A stretch of 9,739 nucleotides of DNA from Clostridiales bacterium (GTDB lineage: Bacteria > Bacillota > Clostridia > Oscillospirales > Oscillospiraceae), in NCBI GenBank assembly GCA_003525905.1, contig DQIA01000070.1, positions 1 to 9,739 on the forward strand. The letters are read 5' to 3'. Below, one piece after another: positions 1-6,302 of the stretch. Below the pieces are notes generated by a model. The model worked only from the letters and a program-made list of their open reading frames with translations. It did no database searches and had not been told where the DNA came from. The position numbers were made by a program, and so were the translations under genes. How positions within the stretch are numbered: the first letter of the stretch is position 1; the number at the start of each line of letters is the position of its first letter.

Positions 1-29
1 ACGTGCGCTCACCGGGCGCACATGAAAAC

Positions 30-57
30 GGGAGGAGCCGCGGATTTGGCTCCTCCC
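30..57 (-). terminator. Intrinsic terminator of the deoxyinosine glycosylase gene
   Basis: A perfect 10-bp inverted repeat (GGGAGGAGCC at 30-39 and its complement at 48-57) encloses an 8-nt loop. It begins 2 nt past the TAA stop at 60-62. Read on the minus strand the stem is followed by GTTTTC, a short U-tract, so the hairpin fits a Rho-independent terminator for the minus-strand transcript. The U-tract is short, which is the main weakness. Confidence 0.8.
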
Positions 58-59
58 AT

Positions 60-551
60 TTATAATATCACGCGCCAGGCCTCGGCCAGACGCTGCAGTG
101 ACCACGCCGCGTTGGCCGGGCTCGTCGACGGCAGAACGACGGCCGGGCGGCCGAGCAGCGGCTCGTTATAGCGGCGGTAATATTTCAGCGACGTGTTCCC
201 GTTGCAGAAAATGCGCTCGATCGGCGCGTGCTCCGTGATGGCGCGCAGGTCGTTCGGCACAACGTCGCGGATGCTGCTGTCGGACGAGCCGGTGATGGTG
301 CACTGCCCAATGGAGTCCCACAGCGCAAAATGGTGGCGCAGGGCAAGCGCGCGCTTCTCCTCCACGGTCTGCGGTGTCGGCTCGCCGGTCAGCAGGGCGA
401 GCAGCGGCCAGAAGCGGTTCTGCGGATGGCCATAGAAAAACATGGCCTCCCGCGACTTGATCGACGGGAACGAACCGAGAATGAGCACGCGGGACTCCGC
501 GTCAAACAGCGGGGGGATGGGATGCACCTGCGGCATGGGCGTCTGCGGCAT
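60..551 (-). CDS. DNA-deoxyinosine (hypoxanthine) glycosylase, uracil-DNA glycosylase superfamily
   Basis: A 163-residue protein of the uracil-DNA glycosylase superfamily, closest by motif to the hypoxanthine-DNA glycosylase branch (family 6). These enzymes remove deaminated adenine (hypoxanthine) from DNA and so start base excision repair. Visible motifs are the first active-site loop GSFPS (residues 26-30), FYGHPQNRFW (39-48), whose asparagine lies in the region ascribed to catalysis in that family, ALWDS (76-80) and the C-terminal loop LPSTSPANA (140-148). The length fits this compact single-domain family. The start at 551 is supported by AGGAGG at 561-566 with a 9-nt spacer; a second in-frame ATG at codon 6 has no such site. 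It is transcribed from its own promoter inside the preceding flippase gene and ends at a hairpin terminator. Family assignment is from motif recognition; substrate preference is inferred. Confidence 0.88.
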   Translation of the reverse strand: MPQTPMPQVHPIPPLFDAESRVLILGSFPSIKSREAMFFYGHPQNRFWPLLALLTGEPTPQTVEEKRALALRHHFALWDSIGQCTITGSSDSSIRDVVPNDLRAITEHAPIERIFCNGNTSLKYYRRYNEPLLGRPAVVLPSTSPANAAWSLQRLAEAWRVIL

Positions 552-577
552 GAAAAGTGGCCTCCTGATCCGGAGAA

Positions 578-602
578 GTTCTGAATCAATCAGAGCTTTC
601 CC
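578..602 (-). repeat. Single arm of the palindromic element found at 3934-4014
   Basis: Read on the minus strand this begins GGGAAAGCTCTGATTGATTC. It resembles the two inverted arms of the element at 3934-4014, which begin GGGAAGCACTGATTCAATC (plus) and GGGAAACTCTGAATAAATC (minus). It contains its own small palindrome, TCTGA-ATCAA-TCAGA on the plus strand. It lies in the presumed 5' leader of the glycosylase mRNA and abuts the flippase stop codon. No second arm was found nearby, so it could be a degenerate or solo copy, or a shared leader motif. Confidence 0.5.
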
Positions 603-2155
603 TATAAGCTGCCCTCATTGTAGCCCGCGCCGCCCCGATTGTCAAGCGTCCGGCGCAGCACGCGCCGCAGCCAGCTGCCGTCCTGCTGCGTCAGGGCCTG
701 CAGCAGCACAAAGGCCGCGAGCAAAACCGTCAGGAACCAGCCGCCGCGGCACAGGAGCCGCACAAGCCATCCGCCCATCGCCGGAGACGGGAGCGTCAGC
801 AGCAGGGCAAAGCCGAGGCTCAGCAGCGGCAGAGCAAAATCCGCCGTGCGCGGCCTGTGCTCCGTCACAACGAGCAGCCGCCGGATGCTCAAATACAGAT
901 TGATGGCATGCGTCACGGCAAACACCGCCACATAGCCCGCAACGCCATGGCGCGGCAGCAGGACATAGAGGAATACGACGTCCAGAACGGATGTCAGCGT
1001 GTTATAGCGCACGCAGCTCAGCTGCTCGGCGAGGCCCTTGAGCATGCCGTCGACAATGGCATCGAGATAGAGCATCAGCACCATCGGCGCAAAGATGCGC
1101 AGGTAGCGCCCCGCATCCGCGCTGTGATAGACACACTGGCCCAGCTCCTCCGCGCAGACGAAGAAGAAGCCCGCCACGGCTGCGGCAAACAGCATGGTCA
1201 TGCGGATACACTTCCCGCTCAGGTCACGCACGCGCAGGGCGCGTCCCATGGCCCGGCAGCGCGAAAGCTCCGGCACCAGCAGATCGGAGACGGAATAGAG
1301 GATGGCAGCCGGGAACATCAGGATGGGGAACACCATGCCGTGGATCGTCCCATAGCCCGCCATAGCCTCCTCCGTCGAGCCGCCGTAGCGCGCAAGGCCG
1401 ATGGGGATGAGCAGCTGCTCGGCCGTGTTCAGCCCGGCGCGCAGGGCGTCGTTCAGCGCCAGCGGGACGCTCAGGCGCAGCAGGCGCTTTCGCATCGGGA
1501 TGTGCTCGCGCGGGACCCGCCGCATATCGCGCCGGTAGCGCAGATACAGCAGTGTGAAGTCAAAAATACACCCGGCGGAGCTGCCGAACGTGATGGCGCA
1601 GCACGCCCGCGCCAGATCGTCCCCGGCCCAGAGGTACAGCAGGGTGACCGTCAGCCCGACGGACACCAGCCGCTCCGCGATCTCGATGCCGACGAGCTGG
1701 CGGATGCGGGAGCAGGCCGTGTAATACCCCGTCATGATCCCGCACAGGCAGGAAAACGGCAGCAGCAGGCCCATGACCCGCAGGCTCGGCGCAGCGCGCA
1801 GATCGCGCAGCCATGCCTGCGCAAAAAAGTCCGAGAGGAAGAACAGCGCCGCGCCGGAGACGGCGCTCACGAGGATGCCGTATTGCAGACAGGCGCGCAT
1901 GGCCGCGCGCACACCGCTCAAGCGCCGGTGTCCGAATTCCTCCGCCGCCAGATACATGGCCGTTACGCGCACCCCGGCCGTCCCGGCCAGCATGGCAAAG
2001 ACGCCGATGGTCGAGATGAGCTGCATCAGTCCCAGCCCCGCCGCGCCGATGCGCACGGAGAGGAAGACCTGAAATGCGATGGAGATGAGCCGCAGCAGCA
2101 GATTCGCCGCTGTTAAAAGCAGCGCGCCGCCCAGAATGGAGTCGTTCCGCTCCAT
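602..2155 (-). CDS. SpoVB/MATE-like oligosaccharide flippase (MOP superfamily)
   Basis: A 517-residue polytopic membrane protein of the polysaccharide-flippase/SpoVB branch of the MOP superfamily, which move lipid-linked sugars or peptidoglycan precursors across the cytoplasmic membrane. Length matches SpoVB-type proteins (about 500-550). Hydrophobic segments lie roughly at residues 8-33, 40-62, 90-112, 124-145, 158-177, 183-204, 225-255, 268-294, 317-337, 350-372, 385-425 and 440-488. The family-like stretch LSVPLALNDALRAGLN is at 228-243, and the tail after 490 is basic and cytoplasmic-like. The frame is open upstream to 2485, but those extra 110 codons cross palindromic intergenic repeats. 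The true start at 2155 (MERNDSILGG) follows a strong GGGGAGGTG. A sporulation role is possible but not shown; it could equally serve envelope polysaccharide. The gene stands apart from the rsmE pair, separated by 365 nt of repeats. Confidence 0.85.
   Translation of the reverse strand: MERNDSILGGALLLTAANLLLRLISIAFQVFLSVRIGAAGLGLMQLISTIGVFAMLAGTAGVRVTAMYLAAEEFGHRRLSGVRAAMRACLQYGILVSAVSGAALFFLSDFFAQAWLRDLRAAPSLRVMGLLLPFSCLCGIMTGYYTACSRIRQLVGIEIAERLVSVGLTVTLLYLWAGDDLARACCAITFGSSAGCIFDFTLLYLRYRRDMRRVPREHIPMRKRLLRLSVPLALNDALRAGLNTAEQLLIPIGLARYGGSTEEAMAGYGTIHGMVFPILMFPAAILYSVSDLLVPELSRCRAMGRALRVRDLSGKCIRMTMLFAAAVAGFFFVCAEELGQCVYHSADAGRYLRIFAPMVLMLYLDAIVDGMLKGLAEQLSCVRYNTLTSVLDVVFLYVLLPRHGVAGYVAVFAVTHAINLYLSIRRLLVVTEHRPRTADFALPLLSLGFALLLTLPSPAMGGWLVRLLCRGGWFLTVLLAAFVLLQALTQQDGSWLRRVLRRTLDNRGGAGYNEGSL
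617..645 (-). promoter_or_regulatory. Consensus sigma-A promoter of the glycosylase gene, inside the flippase 3' end
   Basis: On the minus strand a perfect -35 box TTGACA (640-645) and a -10 box TACAAT (617-622) are separated by exactly 17 nt. Transcription should start near 610, giving a leader of about 60 nt before the ATG at 551. Both boxes lie within the last codons of the flippase gene, so the glycosylase can be expressed independently of it. Confidence 0.85.
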
Positions 2156-2160
2156 GCCCT

Positions 2161-2169
2161 CACCTCCCC
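2161..2169 (-). promoter_or_regulatory. Ribosome binding site fixing the flippase start
   Basis: GGGGAGGTG on the minus strand lies 5 nt before the ATG at 2155-2153. It is the only strong Shine-Dalgarno site near a methionine at the beginning of the hydrophobic protein, and it overrides the longer open frame that runs up to 2485. Confidence 0.85.
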
Positions 2170-2188
2170 TGTCCAATATATCAAAACT

Positions 2189-2216
2189 CCCCCGGAAACA
2201 TGCCTGTTTCCGGGGG
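2189..2216 (-). terminator. Strong hairpin with U-tract, terminator or leader attenuator before the flippase
   Basis: A perfect 12-bp inverted repeat (CCCCCGGAAACA and its complement) has a 4-nt loop. On the minus strand the stem is followed by AGTTTTGATATA, so it points in the direction of the minus-strand genes. It ends only 33 nt before the flippase ATG, which leaves no room for a promoter in between. It therefore either ends the rsmE transcript with partial read-through or acts as an attenuator in the flippase leader. On the plus strand no T-run follows. Confidence 0.65.
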
Positions 2217-2246
2217 ATCAGATCGGTTATCATGGAAGCGTTGCAG

Positions 2247-2266
2247 GGTCGGGACATGCCCCGACC
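2247..2266. repeat. Short palindrome, likely dispersed intergenic repeat
   Basis: GGTCGGG (2247-2253) and CCCGACC (2260-2266) form a 7-bp stem with a 6-nt loop. It resembles the short GC-rich palindromes scattered in intergenic DNA of gut Clostridia. That resemblance is from memory, and only one copy is visible here. Confidence 0.4.
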
Positions 2267-2323
2267 GGCACGGAACTCACGAACGGCAAAGGCCATCGTT
2301 AAAACGGTAAACGCACCCGAATC

Positions 2324-2447
2324 GTCATTCCGAGGAGCGAAGCGACGTGGGAATCTCGCAGTACCCGGCCGGATCACAGGAAAGCCTTGGCGAATCCGCC
2401 GGGCGTTGCAGGAGATTGCCACGGCCCCTTCGGGGCCTCGCAATGAC
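2324..2447. repeat. Imperfect palindromic repeat of about 124 nt (MITE-like)
   Basis: The ends are inverted repeats: GTCATTCCGAG at 2324-2334 and CTCGCAATGAC at 2437-2447, which match with one mismatch. An inner pair, GGGAATCTC (2349-2357) and GAGATTGCC (2412-2420), also matches with one mismatch. A small hairpin GGCCCC-TTC-GGGGCC lies near the right end (2423-2437). The GTCATTGCGAG...GGCAATCTC pattern is familiar to me as a widely dispersed bacterial intergenic repeat. No transposase is encoded, so mobility would have to be supplied in trans. Confidence 0.7.
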
Positions 2448-2520
2448 AAACTTGAAGGCACTGCGCCAATGAATTTGTGCCGCAATCATTGCCTGCCTGC
2501 ATGGCGCTCAGGCCGCTGCA

Positions 2521-3072
2521 TTACCAGTCCCGCAAAAACTCCCGGACGGCTGCACGGGCAGGCTCGCAGGTCATCAGGTCGCCGTCGAGGCTGATGCGAT
2601 GGTAGGCCGCTGCGCGCAGGAAGCAGACATCCGGCTCCGTTCCGGGCAGCACATGGTCCCGGAACGCCGCCAGAAAATTCTCCCGGCCCGTATTGCTGAC
2701 AACGATGAATTTCTTCGGCACGGCAAGATAGCGGTCCGCCAGCTCGGCATGCCCGTTGAAGCAGCACTGGCTCCGCTCGTTGAACAGGAAAAAATTGGAG
2801 CACGGAAAATCGCAGTAATTCGGCATGATGAACACGGCGCGATCCGCCAGTGCCGCCGCCTCGTTCAGGCGGAACGCATCGTCCGCAAAATAGGGGCAGG
2901 CCTCGCGCTGCCGGAAGCACTCACAATGGCAGGCGCCGCAGCCATGCACCGAAAGTCCGGAAAAATCGAAGCGGGTCAGACCCTCCGCCCCGAGCGTTTC
3001 CTGCACACAGCCGGCAATGGCAGCGCAGTTCCCATCCGCCCGGCTGCTGAAGGAGATCACACACGTTTTCAT
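2521..3072 (-). CDS. Flavodoxin-fold (NADPH-dependent FMN reductase-like) protein with cysteine cluster
   Basis: A 183-residue cytoplasmic protein of the flavodoxin/FMN-reductase superfamily, probably an FMN-dependent electron-transfer protein or reductase. The N-terminal strand and loop SFSSRADGNC (residues 7-16) correspond to the FMN phosphate-binding loop of the GSPRxxGNT type. A compact cluster follows with Cys45, Cys48, Cys50, Cys52 and Cys59, resembling the CxxC...C...C ligand motif of iron-sulfur flavoproteins, so a [4Fe-4S] cluster is plausible but not proven. NYCDFPCSNFF (about 85-95) occupies the position of the second flavin-binding loop. The partner and substrate are unknown. It starts 20 nt after the rsmE stop, with GTGAGGG before the ATG, and is presumably cotranscribed with rsmE. 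A simple flavodoxin-like oxidoreductase without Fe-S remains possible. Confidence 0.72.
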   Translation of the reverse strand: MKTCVISFSSRADGNCAAIAGCVQETLGAEGLTRFDFSGLSVHGCGACHCECFRQREACPYFADDAFRLNEAAALADRAVFIMPNYCDFPCSNFFLFNERSQCCFNGHAELADRYLAVPKKFIVVSNTGRENFLAAFRDHVLPGTEPDVCFLRAAAYHRISLDGDLMTCEPARAAVREFLRDW

Positions 3073-3092
3073 TCATTAACCCTCACTTTCGC

Positions 3093-3824
3093 TCAGAATT
3101 CACCCGTTGCGTACATCAGGGCAGACAGGGCGCACAGTGGGGCCGTCTCGCAGCGCAGGATGCGGCTGCCGAGCGTGCAGATCTGCAGGCCGGCCCTCTG
3201 CGCCTGCTCCACCTCGCTGCGCTCCAGACCGCCCTCCGGCCCCGTCAGCAGGGCCGCCGTGCGGAACGGCGCGGACTCGATGGCGGCGCGGAATGTGCGC
3301 TGCTCCTCGTTCTCATAGAAGCAGACGGCAAGCTCCGCCTGCGCAGCCCGCTGCAGCGCCGCCTCATACGACGGCAGCGCCAGCACCTGCGGGATGCGGC
3401 CGCGCCCGGACTGCTCTGCAGCCGAGGCAGCGATCTTCTGCCAGCGCTCGAGCTTTTTGGCAAGTGAGCGCTCATCCGGCCGGGAGACGCAGCGCGCGCT
3501 CGGGAACGCGACCAGCTCCGCCGCGCCCAGCTCCGTCGCCTTCTGGATCACATGCTCAAATTTATCCGCCTTGGCAAAGGCCATATACACACTGCAGAAT
3601 ACGGCCGCCTCGCTCTTTGCGGCCGTGTGCTCCTGCACGACAAGGCTGACCTGCCCCGGAGCCACGTCCGAGACAACGCAGTGCCACTCCTCGCCCTCGC
3701 CGTCGCACACCGTGACGGCATCTCCGTTTTTCAGGCGCAGCACACGCGCATGCGCGGCATTCTCCCCCGTCAGGACCAGAAAATTCTCACCCAGCTCCGC
3801 GCGCGGAACAAAAAAACGCGGCAT
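3093..3824 (-). CDS. rsmE: 16S rRNA (uracil-1498-N3)-methyltransferase RsmE
   Basis: A 243-residue SPOUT-class methyltransferase that uses S-adenosylmethionine to methylate N3 of U1498 in helix 44 of 16S rRNA, near the decoding centre. An N-terminal PUA-like RNA-binding domain (about 1-70, starting MPRFFVP) precedes the SPOUT domain. Family motifs are KADKFEHVIQKATELGA (85-101), LTGPEGGLERSEVEQA (193-208) and the trefoil-knot SAM loop LGSRILRCETAPLCALSAL (218-236). Length agrees with known RsmE proteins (about 240-256). The frame is open to 3881, but the start is placed at 3824 because GGGAGGGGAG lies just upstream and the family N-terminus begins there. It is first in a minus-strand transcript and leads the flavoprotein gene. 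The prmA gene often found upstream of rsmE is absent; instead a divergent helicase operon begins there. Confidence 0.95.
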   Translation of the reverse strand: MPRFFVPRAELGENFLVLTGENAAHARVLRLKNGDAVTVCDGEGEEWHCVVSDVAPGQVSLVVQEHTAAKSEAAVFCSVYMAFAKADKFEHVIQKATELGAAELVAFPSARCVSRPDERSLAKKLERWQKIAASAAEQSGRGRIPQVLALPSYEAALQRAAQAELAVCFYENEEQRTFRAAIESAPFRTAALLTGPEGGLERSEVEQAQRAGLQICTLGSRILRCETAPLCALSALMYATGEF

Positions 3825-3830
3825 AGCGCT

Positions 3831-3840
3831 CTCCCCTCCC
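3831..3840 (-). promoter_or_regulatory. Ribosome binding site fixing the rsmE start
   Basis: GGGAGGGGAG on the minus strand ends 6 nt before the ATG at 3824-3822. It directly abuts a small hairpin (CCGCC at 3840-3844 with GGCGG at 3850-3854), which could partly hide its 5' edge. Confidence 0.75.
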
Positions 3841-3933
3841 CGCCTTTGCGGCGGTGGTTTTTTGTTGTTTACAGGCAGCACCGCACATTTGCATCTTCAG
3901 CCCCCGAGGAATCGTGCGGTTCAGCTTGAATCA

Positions 3934-4014
3934 GGGAAGCACTGATTCAATCTGCAAGAGTGGATGGCGAAAAAGATCCGCCATCCGCCGCAGATGATTT
4001 ATTCAGAGTTTCCC
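3934..4014. repeat. Palindromic element of 81 nt with inverted ends and central hairpin
   Basis: The left arm begins GGGAAGCACTGATTCAATC and reaches TGC (3934-3955). The right arm, read on the minus strand from 4014 to 3990, begins GGGAAACTCTGAATAAATC. They match at 18 of 22 positions if a 3-nt gap is allowed. The centre is a perfect 8-bp hairpin, GGATGGCG (3962-3969) and CGCCATCC (3979-3986). A further 9-bp palindrome, TTGAATCAG (3926-3934) with CTGATTCAA (3942-3950), overlaps the left arm. No target-site duplication is obvious and no transposase is present. The element fills the start of the rsmE leader. A related single arm sits at 578-602. Confidence 0.65.
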
Positions 4015-4021
4015 AAGTAAT

Positions 4022-4050
4022 ATTGTAGCATATTGGCAGGCAGTGCGCAA
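4022..4050 (-). promoter_or_regulatory. Promoter of the rsmE transcript
   Basis: On the minus strand TTGCGC (4045-4050) and TACAAT (4022-4027) are separated by 17 nt, a good sigma-A arrangement with a moderate -35 box. The predicted start is near 4015, at the edge of the palindromic element. Confidence 0.72.
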
Positions 4051-4067
4051 GCCCGCCCGGCTCGCGC

Positions 4068-4096
4068 TTGTATTTCGCCCGATTTTGTGCTATTAT
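4068..4096 (+). promoter_or_regulatory. Promoter of the helicase-larEBC operon
   Basis: TTGTAT (4068-4073) and TATTAT (4091-4096) are separated by 17 nt. Transcription should start near 4103, giving a leader of only about 19 nt that is mostly the ribosome binding site (AAAGGGGG at 4105-4112, 9 nt before the ATG). Its -35 box is 17 nt from the -35 box of the divergent rsmE promoter, so a regulator bound between them could affect both. Confidence 0.75.
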
Positions 4097-4121
4097 TTTT
4101 CGGGAAAGGGGGCGAACACGC

Positions 4122-6302
4122 ATGGACGATCTGCTGAGCGGGCTGAACGCGGCCCAGCGGGAGGCCGTCACGGCCACAGAGGGCTATATCCGTGTCATCG
4201 CGGGCGCAGGCTCCGGCAAGACGCGCGCACTGGCGCGGCGCTTCGCCTATCTTGTGAACGAGGTCGGCACGCTGCCCGGCAACATCCTGTGCGTGACGTT
4301 CACGAACAAGTCTGCTGCCGAGATGCGCCAGCGCATCCACGCCCTGACGGGCGACGAGGACACGGGCTATATCTGCACGTTCCACAGCTTCTGTGTGACC
4401 GTCCTGCAGGAGGACAGCCACGCCGTGCAGTATCCGCGGCGCTTTCTCGTGCTTGACAACAGCGACATCGACGCCATGCTCCGCATCATCTACGAGGAGC
4501 GCGGGCTGACGCTGCGCGCCATGACCTTCAGCGCAGCGCGGGACATGATCGAGCTCCGCAAGCTCAAGAAGGCGCCGCAGTATTATCTCGATCTCATCAC
4601 GCTGTCGCTCGAGACGCTGCAGCAGAAATATCTGCAGGCCGAAGCCCCGGATGACATCATTTTCTATGGCTATCTCTACCAGCAGAAGAAATGCTTCGGG
4701 CTGGACTACAACGATCTGCTGAAATTCACGCTCTATATCTTCGAGCAGGATGCGGACATCCGCCTCAAGTGGCAGCAGCGGCTGGAGTACATCATGGTCG
4801 ACGAATTTCAGGACATCGACGAGCCGCAGTACACGCTGATGCAGGTGCTGTGCGGCTATCACCACAACCTCTTCGTCGTGGGCGATCCCGACCAGACGAT
4901 CTATACCTGGCGCGGAGCGAACATCCGGTATCTGCTGGACTTCGATCAGGTCTTTCCCGGTACGCGGACGATCCTGATGATGGAAAATTACCGCTCCACG
5001 CCGCAGATCCTGTCCGTGGCCAATTCGCTCATCGCCAAAAACACGGACCGCATGGAAAAATCCCTGCTCCCCACCCTGCCGGACGGCGCGCCGGTCCGTC
5101 TGCACCACGCGCGCAGCGCGGCGGACGAGGCCGCGTGGATGGCGGCGCAGATGCAGGCCCTGCACGACGGCGGGACGCCCTACCGCGACATGACCGTGCT
5201 CTACCGCGCGCATTATCTCACGCGGACGGTCGAGGAGGTGCTCCAGCGGGAGAAGATCCCCTATACCATCTACAGCGGCGTGCAGTTTTTCGGCCGCGCC
5301 GAGATCAAGGACGCCTTGTCCTACCTGCGCATGATTGCCTGTCAGGACGACCTGTCGTTCCTGCGCATCGTCAACCAGCCGAAGCGCAACATCGGCGAGC
5401 GCCGCCGCAGGCTGCTGCAGGAGCAGGCCGCACAGGAGGGCTGTTCGCTGTTCACGGCCCTGCGCCGCAGCGTCGGCACGGAGGCCTTCCGCGGCACGGG
5501 TGCGGCACGCTTCGTCTCGCTCATCGATGCCTTTTCGTCCGACTGCTCCGGCCGGTCCGTCTCGGAGGTCCTGTCCGCCATCCTGCACGAAAGCGGCTAT
5601 GAGGCCATGCTCCGCACGGAGGGCAGTCAAGAGCGGCTGGACAATCTGGCAGAGCTGAAGCAGTCCGTCTATGAATATGAAACGACATGCGGTGAGGAAT
5701 GCACGCTCGAGCACTATCTGGCCCATGTGGCCCTGTTTACAAACGCCGACGCGGGCGACAGCAGCGACCGCGTGAAGCTGATGACCGTGCACACGGCCAA
5801 GGGGCTGGAATTCCCCCATGTATTCCTGTGCGCGATGAACGAGGGACTGTTCCCCTCGAAAAAGATCCGGACCCTCCCCGCCATGGAGGAGGAGCGACGG
5901 CTGGCCTTCGTCGCAATGACACGCGCGGAGCAGGGGCTGTACCTCTCCGAGGCCGCCGGACGCAATTTTGACGGAACCGACCGCTATCCCTCGCGCTTCC
6001 TGCTCGACATCGACCCCGGCCTTCTGGAGCAGAGCGGTGAGCGCGACGATATGCTGCTGGATAACGCCCGCGGCTACATTGCCATAAGCGAACGCACGCT
6101 GCGCGGCAGCGCGGACACCGCCGCCTTCCGGCCCGGCCAGCGCGTGCGGCACAGCATTCTCGGCACGGGCACCATGCTGGAGCTCGACGAGGCAAAGCAG
6201 GCCTGGCTCATCCGCTTTGACGGACTGCCGACCCCGCGGCGCATTTCTTTCCGCGCGCGGCTCACGCCGTGTCCGGAGCAGGAAGGAGACACCCCATCAT
6301 GA
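4122..6302 (+). CDS. PcrA/UvrD-family superfamily 1A DNA helicase
   Basis: A 726-residue ATP-dependent 3'-5' DNA helicase of the PcrA/UvrD/Rep group, acting in repair and in clearing stalled forks or transcription complexes. Motifs in order: Walker A AGAGSGKT (27-34), motif Ia TFTNKSAAEMRQRI (59-72), Ib TFHSFC (86-91), Walker B VDEFQD (226-231), motif III GDPDQTIYTWRGA (254-266), motif IV ENYRS (288-292), motif V MTVHTAKGLEF (554-564) and motif VI ERRLAFVAMTRA (591-602). The tail (about 668-715, beginning FRPGQRVRHSILGTG) resembles the PcrA C-terminal Tudor-like domain that contacts RNA polymerase. Length agrees with PcrA (about 720-740). The start at 4122 follows AAAGGGGG; an upstream in-frame ATG at 4068 lies inside the promoter. 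The stop overlaps the larE start by ATGA, so translation is probably coupled. The usual ligA neighbour of pcrA is absent, so it may be a second paralogue. Confidence 0.93.
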   Translation: MDDLLSGLNAAQREAVTATEGYIRVIAGAGSGKTRALARRFAYLVNEVGTLPGNILCVTFTNKSAAEMRQRIHALTGDEDTGYICTFHSFCVTVLQEDSHAVQYPRRFLVLDNSDIDAMLRIIYEERGLTLRAMTFSAARDMIELRKLKKAPQYYLDLITLSLETLQQKYLQAEAPDDIIFYGYLYQQKKCFGLDYNDLLKFTLYIFEQDADIRLKWQQRLEYIMVDEFQDIDEPQYTLMQVLCGYHHNLFVVGDPDQTIYTWRGANIRYLLDFDQVFPGTRTILMMENYRSTPQILSVANSLIAKNTDRMEKSLLPTLPDGAPVRLHHARSAADEAAWMAAQMQALHDGGTPYRDMTVLYRAHYLTRTVEEVLQREKIPYTIYSGVQFFGRAEIKDALSYLRMIACQDDLSFLRIVNQPKRNIGERRRRLLQEQAAQEGCSLFTALRRSVGTEAFRGTGAARFVSLIDAFSSDCSGRSVSEVLSAILHESGYEAMLRTEGSQERLDNLAELKQSVYEYETTCGEECTLEHYLAHVALFTNADAGDSSDRVKLMTVHTAKGLEFPHVFLCAMNEGLFPSKKIRTLPAMEEERRLAFVAMTRAEQGLYLSEAAGRNFDGTDRYPSRFLLDIDPGLLEQSGERDDMLLDNARGYIAISERTLRGSADTAAFRPGQRVRHSILGTGTMLELDEAKQAWLIRFDGLPTPRRISFRARLTPCPEQEGDTPS

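Larger units (their letters stand above)
2156..2520. other. 365-nt intergenic region rich in palindromes
   Basis: Between the flavoprotein and the flippase there is no credible gene; open frames here are extensions or shadows of neighbours. From the flippase side it holds the flippase ribosome binding site, a 12-bp perfect hairpin (2189-2216), a 7-bp palindrome (2247-2266) and a 124-nt imperfect inverted repeat (2324-2447). I found no convincing promoter for the flippase, although one must lie here unless the gene is read through from rsmE. Confidence 0.7.
3825..4021 (-). promoter_or_regulatory. Long structured 5' leader of rsmE
   Basis: From the predicted start near 4015 to the rsmE ATG there are about 190 nt with no gene. 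Besides the palindromic element, the leader holds a 7-bp long-range pairing (ACCGCAC at 3880-3886 with GTGCGGT at 3914-3920) and a 5-bp hairpin beside the ribosome binding site (3840-3854). I recognise no riboswitch class. The structure may only reflect repeat insertion. Confidence 0.4.

Noticed and set aside
857..2116. Plus-strand open frame (419 codons) opposite the flippase
   Set aside because: Rich in Q, H, R and A without hydrophobic core or motifs; a mirror of the membrane-protein gene on the other strand.
2156..2485. 110-codon N-terminal extension of the flippase
   Set aside because: It runs through intergenic palindromes, has no ribosome binding site at 2485, and the strong GGGGAGGTG before 2155 marks the real start.
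3840..3866. Plus-strand terminator-like hairpin (CCGCC/GGCGG followed by TTTTTT) in the rsmE leader
   Set aside because: No plus-strand gene precedes it and the stem is only 5 bp, with three bases before the T-run; more likely a minor leader hairpin or chance.
3999..6152. Long minus-strand open frame (717 codons) opposite the helicase gene
   Set aside because: It lacks any recognisable domain and is low-complexity in R, A, G and V. It is antisense to a gene with every SF1 helicase motif and is explained by GC-rich codon use leaving the opposite strand open.
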